From: Cognaticolwellia beringensis
GTDB lineage: Bacteria; Pseudomonadota; Gammaproteobacteria; Enterobacterales; Alteromonadaceae
Assembly: GCF_002076895.1 (NCBI RefSeq)
Contig: NZ_CP020465.1
Span: 3,410,001 to 3,474,000 of the forward strand
Length of the DNA: 64,000 bases
Direction of reading: 5' to 3'
The translations under genes were made by a program, and so were the position numbers. Under the pieces are notes generated by a model. It was not told where the DNA came from. It did no database searches and saw nothing but the letters and a program-made list of their open reading frames with translations. Numbering within the stretch: position 1 is the stretch's first letter; each line of letters starts with the position of its first letter. Shown here one piece after another: positions 59,534-64,000 of the stretch.

Positions 59534-60322
59534 TTATTTAAAGCGTCTTCTTAATGCGATTAAGCCGGTAAATAGCAAGGCAAGCCAAGCGATAGAACCA
59601 CCTCCGCTACTAGATTTCTCTGGCTCTGGATCTGGATTGGTAGTCGATAGCGATGAGTTTTTAACTGCGGCTAGACTACTTGCGGTATCAACGGTTGCAT
59701 CAATAATATCCACAGAGACAATTGTTATAAAATTATCTACTCCAGGAACCAACTTGTTTGCACAATCACTCATACTATAATTAGGCATCGGTAAATCATT
59801 AAAACCGTTCTGAACTCCTGGGTCTGTATTGCACCTTGGTACGAGAGCAATGGTATCAATCGTTGTCATGCCATTTTCAATAACCTCACCAAACACCGTA
59901 TAGCCGTAATTTTCTTGGTCTAATCTAGTATTATCATTAATATTTATAAACCATTGACTAGTGGCACTATCGACAGCCTCGGTTTTCGCCATTGCTATAG
60001 TACCTAAAACATTTGAGTAGACTGGTTCGTTTTTAATTGATAAACGGGTTTCAATCCAAGTGGGTGGTAGAACACCTTCAAATCTAGCTCCACCACCTTG
60101 AACAACAAAATTATCAATGCTGCGGTGAATAATAGTATTATCGTAATCCTTATTCATAACATATGTTAAGAAGTTATTAACGGTGATAGGTGTGGTTTCG
60201 TCATGTAAGTTAACTTTAAAGTTACCCTGAGAAGTAGTAAATTCCACAATAGTGGCAGATGTAGAAGCACTAGCAATCATCAGTGCTGTCATAGATATTT
60301 TTGAAAATGTAGAGAACGTCAT
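59534..60322 (-). CDS. Exported cyclophilin-type peptidyl-prolyl isomerase with GlyGly-CTERM tail
   Basis: 262 residues from ATG at 60322, chosen so that the signal peptide MTFSTFSKISMTALMIASAS is N-terminal; a frame to 60367 adds 15 residues. The cyclophilin domain spans about 25-190: TSQGNFKVNLHDETTPITVNNF, IIHRSIDNFVVQGGG, GTIAMAKT, SQWFINI, YTVFGEVIENGM. The C-terminus has a Ser/Gly stretch, SSSGGGSIAWLALLFTGLIA, then RRRFK: the GlyGly-CTERM signal processed by rhombosortase and linked to type II secretion. So the isomerase is probably carried to the outer surface. lepB lies upstream on the same strand. Confidence 0.9.
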   Translation of the reverse strand: MTFSTFSKISMTALMIASASTSATIVEFTTSQGNFKVNLHDETTPITVNNFLTYVMNKDYDNTIIHRSIDNFVVQGGGARFEGVLPPTWIETRLSIKNEPVYSNVLGTIAMAKTEAVDSATSQWFININDNTRLDQENYGYTVFGEVIENGMTTIDTIALVPRCNTDPGVQNGFNDLPMPNYSMSDCANKLVPGVDNFITIVSVDIIDATVDTASSLAAVKNSSLSTTNPDPEPEKSSSGGGSIAWLALLFTGLIALRRRFK

Positions 60323-60547
60323 AAAGTTATTACTTATTGCTGAACATGTTAATAGTGCAAGAATCATAATGGGCTTTTAAGAAAACAACAAGTTAAAGCA
60401 TGGCTTAACTTTGCATCTGTAGATAATCTTTCATCGATATAAGTAACGGCGCAAATTTGATATTTACGCCGTTATATTGTGTGCCCGTAACTAACCTTTA
60501 AGTTTATTAGTTCAGCGCCGGATTCTTATCAAAAATGACTATGTGAA

Positions 60548-60569
60548 ATTGACCTTACATTGACCTTAC
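60548..60569. repeat. 11-base tandem repeat at the lepB stop
   Basis: ATTGACCTTAC occurs twice without a gap (60548-60558, 60559-60569); the second copy contains the lepB stop codon. It may have arisen by slippage. No function is evident. Confidence 0.7.
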
Positions 60570-61231
60570 ATTGATTTTAAAAAGCGTTCACTGCGCGGTA
60601 TTAAATAATTATCATAATTTAATGAAAAAGCCACCATGGTTGACCGACCAATAATTTCAGTACGTGGCACTAGACCTATGACACGAGAGTCAGCACTGTT
60701 GTCGCGATTATCCCCCATAACCAGATAAAAGCCCTTGGGTATTGTTGTTGGTTGAAAACTTTCTAGCTGATAGTTTCTAGAATCCCCTGGTTTCAACTGA
60801 GTGCGAATTAAGTGACTCTGACCAGTGATATGTTCTTCACTCAATATAAAATTATCGTGTTCGGAAATAAGCTTGTAGTTAGCGGGCTTGTTATTTATCA
60901 ATAATTTATTCTTATGCAGTGATACCGTATCGCCCGGAACGCCTATAACGCGTTTTACCAGACGTTTTTCTGCGGCTTCTGATTCAAAAATGACAATATC
61001 ATTTCTTAACGGATCAGCAATTTTTACCAGTGAGTATTGGCTAAATGGTAACCTTAAGTCATAAGCCATTTTATTAATTAAAATGCGGTCACCTTCGACA
61101 ATGGTTGGTTTCATTGAGCCGGTTGGAACATCATTCCAGTCCGCAACGGCACTGCGAAAAACTAGCATTAAACTAACAAATAACAATAAAGATTTGTTTT
61201 CTTTTAACAGGCGCGACAGACTTTTTTTCAT
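60566..61231 (-). CDS. lepB: Signal peptidase I
   Basis: 221 residues of the S26A family. One N-terminal membrane segment (LLLFVSLMLVFRSAVA) precedes the catalytic Ser in VPTGSMKPTI near 36-45. The general base Lys is in KRLVKRVIGVPGDTV near 91-105, and GDNRDNSADSR near 172-182 is box E. Shorter than E. coli LepB (324), with a single anchor instead of two. Another lepB for bulk export may exist elsewhere; this copy stands alone beside the GlyGly-CTERM cyclophilin. Confidence 0.9.
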   Translation of the reverse strand: MKKSLSRLLKENKSLLLFVSLMLVFRSAVADWNDVPTGSMKPTIVEGDRILINKMAYDLRLPFSQYSLVKIADPLRNDIVIFESEAAEKRLVKRVIGVPGDTVSLHKNKLLINNKPANYKLISEHDNFILSEEHITGQSHLIRTQLKPGDSRNYQLESFQPTTIPKGFYLVMGDNRDNSADSRVIGLVPRTEIIGRSTMVAFSLNYDNYLIPRSERFLKSM

Positions 61232-61418
61232 GATATTCCTCTGATGTAATAGCTAAAATCTATAGATGAAATAACGACTCATCTTTGGACTGAAATTGCA
61301 TTTTGAAGTTCATTTTCTAGCAGCTTATCAGCGATATCAAATGTAATTAATTATGTCAGTGGAGCTTTGTTTTTTCGCCTGCAGCATGATTTTTAATGGG
61401 TATATTTGCACTATCTAC

Positions 61419-62039
61419 CTACTGTTCGTCACTATAACCCCAAGATGCGACAGGTGGTGTTACCGGCGCTGATAAGTCAAAATCAACACGAAATTCACGA
61501 CCTTGACGAATTAACCTATAGGTAAACTTTTCAGGGTAGATAAACATTTGCCATGTATTACCGGCTGACTGTGGAATACCGGTATTAACAAACAATTGTT
61601 TTGAATATTCATCAGCAGGAAAAGACTGAACTTGCGCCCAGCCAGCGTCAATAGTATGACCACCATACATAGTGCTTTCATCATGACTGCCATCGCGGTG
61701 GCGGTGATCATGCTTTAAAGATAAACCTGAACCTGTTTTAGTGATAATCCAAGTTCTTGAGGCATCGTCACCAACATGGAAAGGAATTTCGAGCTTTTCA
61801 TCAGAACACTTTCTAATATGCATGATGAGATCTTTGTTAGCAAAGCCATCACCGCTAGCATTGTCTATAGTGACCTGGCCTTGGAAGGCTTTATCACAAT
61901 GAGCTTTTATGCTGTTAAAGAAACTATTATGTGTGTCGATAGACACTAAAGGCGCTTCACTCGCCGCGGTTGCAACATTTGCAAAATAAAAAATACTGCT
62001 GGAAAGTATTAACGTTAAAATGTTTGTTTTCGCTTTCAT
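61419..62039 (-). CDS. Secreted protein of unknown function
   Basis: 206 residues from ATG at 62039 (three codons inside a longer frame). The signal peptide MKAKTNILTLILSSSIFYFA runs to about ATAA. The mature part has a two-cysteine N-terminal segment (HCDKAF, RKCSDEK), a His/Asp-rich stretch LKHDHRHRDGSHDE with possible metal binding near 113-126, then MYGGHTIDAG and QSFPADEYSKQL. I recall similar proteins with HDHRHxDG in other marine bacteria but no function. The tail ends SWGYSDEQ. Confidence 0.75.
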   Translation of the reverse strand: MKAKTNILTLILSSSIFYFANVATAASEAPLVSIDTHNSFFNSIKAHCDKAFQGQVTIDNASGDGFANKDLIMHIRKCSDEKLEIPFHVGDDASRTWIITKTGSGLSLKHDHRHRDGSHDESTMYGGHTIDAGWAQVQSFPADEYSKQLFVNTGIPQSAGNTWQMFIYPEKFTYRLIRQGREFRVDFDLSAPVTPPVASWGYSDEQ

Positions 62040-62229
62040 TAAATACACCTAAGTTGACTGAGTTTAAAACCTTAAGGTGTGATGCTATCAGATAACTTCC
62101 TAATAGGGTGTCGAAAAATTTTGTGATAGCAATTTAAGCACTAATACCGTAAAAATTTTCTTGTAGTCTTTTCGCTGGCAGCGCAAAATTGCCCGCAATT
62201 GCGGTGTAAAACTTTTGAGTGCTATAAAA

Positions 62230-62748
62230 ATGAATTTAAAAACTGAACATGTCGTCATAGGGCTAACTGATCCTAAAAGCCCAACAAATGTCGGTGCGGT
62301 TATGCGAGCCGCTGGTTGTTATCAAGCGAATGAAGTGCGATATACCGGTGCTAGATATGCCAGAGCTGCAAAGTTTCATACAGATACTAAAGATGCATCA
62401 CGTAAAATTCCCTTAAATGCGGTTGAGTCATTAATCAGTAATTTAGCGCCAGAGCAACGTATAGTTTGTGTAGATTTAGTTGAGGGCGCAATACCTTTAC
62501 CTGAGTTTGAACATCCAGATAATGCGCTTTATATTTTTGGCCCAGAAGATGGCACCATAGCACAAGAGGTTATCAACCGTGCTGATGCCGTAGTTTATGT
62601 GCCAACCATAGGCTGCATGAATTTAGCCGCCAGCGTTAATGTTTTGCTTTACGACCGATTAGCTAAATCAAAGCACGCTATAGTGGGCGACGATTTAATT
62701 AAACGCAGCCGAGATACTAATAATACGGTCAGCGTGAAAGCTGGTTAA
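62230..62748 (+). CDS. SpoU/TrmH-family RNA methyltransferase
   Basis: 172 residues from ATG at 62230; a TTG at 62215 is weaker. A SPOUT fold is indicated by VVIGLTDPKSPTNVGAVMRAAGCY near 10-33, YIFGPEDGTIAQEV near 111 and the knot motif VPTIGCMNLAASVNVLLYDRL near 133-153 (N-L-A-x-S-V). It uses AdoMet to methylate ribose 2'-OH of tRNA or rRNA. Short, single-domain form like TrmL-type enzymes; the RNA target is not determined. Confidence 0.85.
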   Translation: MNLKTEHVVIGLTDPKSPTNVGAVMRAAGCYQANEVRYTGARYARAAKFHTDTKDASRKIPLNAVESLISNLAPEQRIVCVDLVEGAIPLPEFEHPDNALYIFGPEDGTIAQEVINRADAVVYVPTIGCMNLAASVNVLLYDRLAKSKHAIVGDDLIKRSRDTNNTVSVKAG

Positions 62749-63026
62749 GTCTATGAACAAGCCCGCGGATTAACGAAATTAGCGGACTTAACTTTGTCGC
62801 AGAAGTGTTTTTATTTAATATAAAGGAGACTTTTAAATTAAATGGGTTGACTATTGTTAGAAAGTAGATACAATACGTCCCAGCTAGAAAGTAAGACCTA
62901 TATTTATGTACAAAGTTTCGAAGTTATATTAGTAAGTAGCTCGTCCTGTTTAATAAGTAATAGCAACACTCTCTGCAACACCGCCTTACTTTTGAGGCAT
63001 CAATTACGAATAAATAGGATAATACA

Positions 63027-63236
63027 ATGTCTAATACAACTACTGGTACAGTAAAATGGTTTAACGAGTCTAAAGGCTTCGGTTTCATCGAGCAAGAGTC
63101 TGGTCCAGACGTTTTCGCACATTTCTCTGCAATCTCTGGCGACGGTTTCAAAACTCTTGCTGAAGGCCAAAAAGTACAGTTTACTGTTACTCAAGGTCAA
63201 AAAGGTCCTCAAGCTGAGAACATCGTAGCACTTTAA
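63027..63236 (+). CDS. Cold-shock protein, CspA family
   Basis: 69 residues, one cold-shock domain. RNP1 KGFGFI and RNP2 VFAHF occur in [27 protein letters not shown], the core positions being [12 protein letters not shown] and DVFAHFSAI. Binds single-stranded RNA/DNA as a chaperone. AGGAT precedes the ATG by about 7 bases. The 278-base upstream region is free of genes, so a long leader RNA of the cspA kind is possible. A strong terminator follows. Confidence 0.95.
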   Translation: MSNTTTGTVKWFNESKGFGFIEQESGPDVFAHFSAISGDGFKTLAEGQKVQFTVTQGQKGPQAENIVAL

Positions 63237-63283
63237 TTAATATTTCTTAGCTGGCTACGCTAGCTTAAATATTAAATGTGTTA

Positions 63284-63314
63284 AAAAAAGGGGAGACTTA
63301 GTCTGCCCTTTTTT
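63284..63314 (+). terminator. Terminator of the cold-shock gene
   Basis: Arms of 14 bases with one G/G mismatch (AAAAAAGGGGAGAC and GTCTGCCCTTTTTT) around loop TTA, ending in six T residues. 47 bases past the stop, before zapE. Confidence 0.9.
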
Positions 63315-63333
63315 GTGCCTGTAAATAAATACA

Positions 63334-64000
63334 ATGTCAGTAATTAATCAATATATACAACTTGTTGCGCAGAACACACTTAAACAAGATGCTGAGCAAT
63401 ACAAAGCCGCCCATGCGTTAGATGAACTGTCGCAAAAATTAATACTCGCACAAGATCAAACATCTTTAGTTTCCACGATAAAAAATCTATTTTCCAAGAA
63501 TAAGCCCATTCAAGGGATCTATTTTCATGGCAGAGTAGGCCGTGGGAAAACCATGCTGATGGATTTATTTTATCAACAGCTCAACATACCCCGTAAGAGA
63601 CGTATTCACTTTCACCACTTTATGGAAAGTGTGCATCAAATGCTGAAAGACTGTAGTGGTAAAGATAATCCCCTAATCTTGATTGCAAAAACGTGGTCTA
63701 CGGAAGTTGATGTACTATGTTTTGATGAATTCTTTGTTAATGATATTGGCGATGCCATGTTATTAGCTGGCTTACTCCGTGCTATGCTTTCAAACGGTAT
63801 AACCTTGATAGCTACGTCAAATTGTCCACCCGATCAGCTCTATAAAAATGGCTTACAACGCGCAAGGTTTTTGCCCACCATTGATGTTATTCACCAGTAT
63901 TGCCAAATTATCTCTATTGACGGGCCGCATGATCATCGATTATTAATGACTGATATCCCAGATCTTAAATATCGAGACTTTTATATTGGCTGTGAAGTAA
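63334..64000 (+). CDS. zapE: ZapE-type AFG1-like ATPase (truncated at window end)
   Basis: 222 codons are visible from ATG 63334 to the end of the window, with no stop. Walker A GRVGRGKT is at 66-73, preceded by GIYFHG and followed by MLMDLFYQQL; Walker B LCFDEFFV at 128-135; sensor region LIATSNCPPDQLYKNGLQR near 152-170. These match ZapE, a cell-division ATPase that binds FtsZ, related to mitochondrial AFG1/LACE1. The usual length is about 370, so roughly 150 residues are missing beyond the edge. Confidence 0.9.
   Translation, partial: MSVINQYIQLVAQNTLKQDAEQYKAAHALDELSQKLILAQDQTSLVSTIKNLFSKNKPIQGIYFHGRVGRGKTMLMDLFYQQLNIPRKRRIHFHHFMESVHQMLKDCSGKDNPLILIAKTWSTEVDVLCFDEFFVNDIGDAMLLAGLLRAMLSNGITLIATSNCPPDQLYKNGLQRARFLPTIDVIHQYCQIISIDGPHDHRLLMTDIPDLKYRDFYIGCEV

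Noticed and set aside
62854..63054. Plus-strand frame of 66 codons upstream of the cold-shock gene
   Set aside because: It overlaps the cold-shock start, and the region is better read as a leader RNA.

Overview
The window looks like chromosomal DNA of a marine, AT-rich gammaproteobacterium of the Alteromonadales, most like Colwellia/Thalassotalea. The basis is the gene families and orders (a Vibrio-type SGLT in a Leloir operon, lolCDE, msbA-lpxK-ycaR-kdsB, a GlyGly-CTERM protein) and the base composition. It is a judgement from recalled families; no search was run. No tRNA, rRNA, CRISPR array, prophage or intact insertion sequence was seen.

Layout. 1-192: tail of a probable SapC-family gene. 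387-9977: a catabolic block. A minus-strand unit holds an exported GH2 beta-galactosidase, a hydroxylysine-kinase/phospho-lyase fusion and an ALDH7 (aminoadipate semialdehyde dehydrogenase). A FadR/DgoR-type regulator and an FAD amine oxidase lie divergently. 10055-17193: a complete galactose unit (galM, galE, sglT, galK, galT) with a divergent LacI regulator and two operator palindromes. 17515-20244: an MFS carrier, two complementary bacterioferritin subunits, a Fur box and Bfd. 20536-23241: arsR, a GAPDH-like gene and arsJ, an arsenate resistance unit. 23277-29591: sulfotransferase, carbonic anhydrase, a dead ppiC, a small membrane protein, a chemoreceptor-like protein, about 1 kb of unrecognised DNA, an EamA carrier and a LysR regulator. 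29849-33638: promoter, cobalamin riboswitch and btuD-btuC-cobO-btuF. 33736-46822: an M13 peptidase, then envelope genes (lolCDE, DUF2062, comEC, msbA, lpxK, ycaR, kdsB). 46895-64000: lipoprotein M1 and exported M18 peptidases, azlCD, an acyltransferase, a GNAT, hpf, arfB, nudC, a LysR/dadA pair, a GlyGly-CTERM cyclophilin, lepB, a secreted unknown, a SpoU methyltransferase, a cold-shock gene and the start of zapE.

Main idea. Beta-galactosidase, hydroxylysine kinase/phospho-lyase and aminoadipate semialdehyde dehydrogenase lie head to tail on one strand, next to a full galactose uptake and Leloir set. Collagen carries beta-galactosyl-5-hydroxylysine. The simplest joint reading is a pathway that splits this glyco-amino acid and burns both halves: galactose through sglT/galM/galK/galT/galE, and hydroxylysine through 5-phosphohydroxylysine to 2-aminoadipate semialdehyde to 2-aminoadipate. 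The individual enzyme families are recognisable; their combination into one pathway is inference.

Most other regions are ordinary housekeeping or known modules. Second-rank points of interest are the split active sites of the two bacterioferritins, the riboswitch with a long leader, the ppiC pseudogene, an exported M18 aminopeptidase and a C-terminally sorted cyclophilin.
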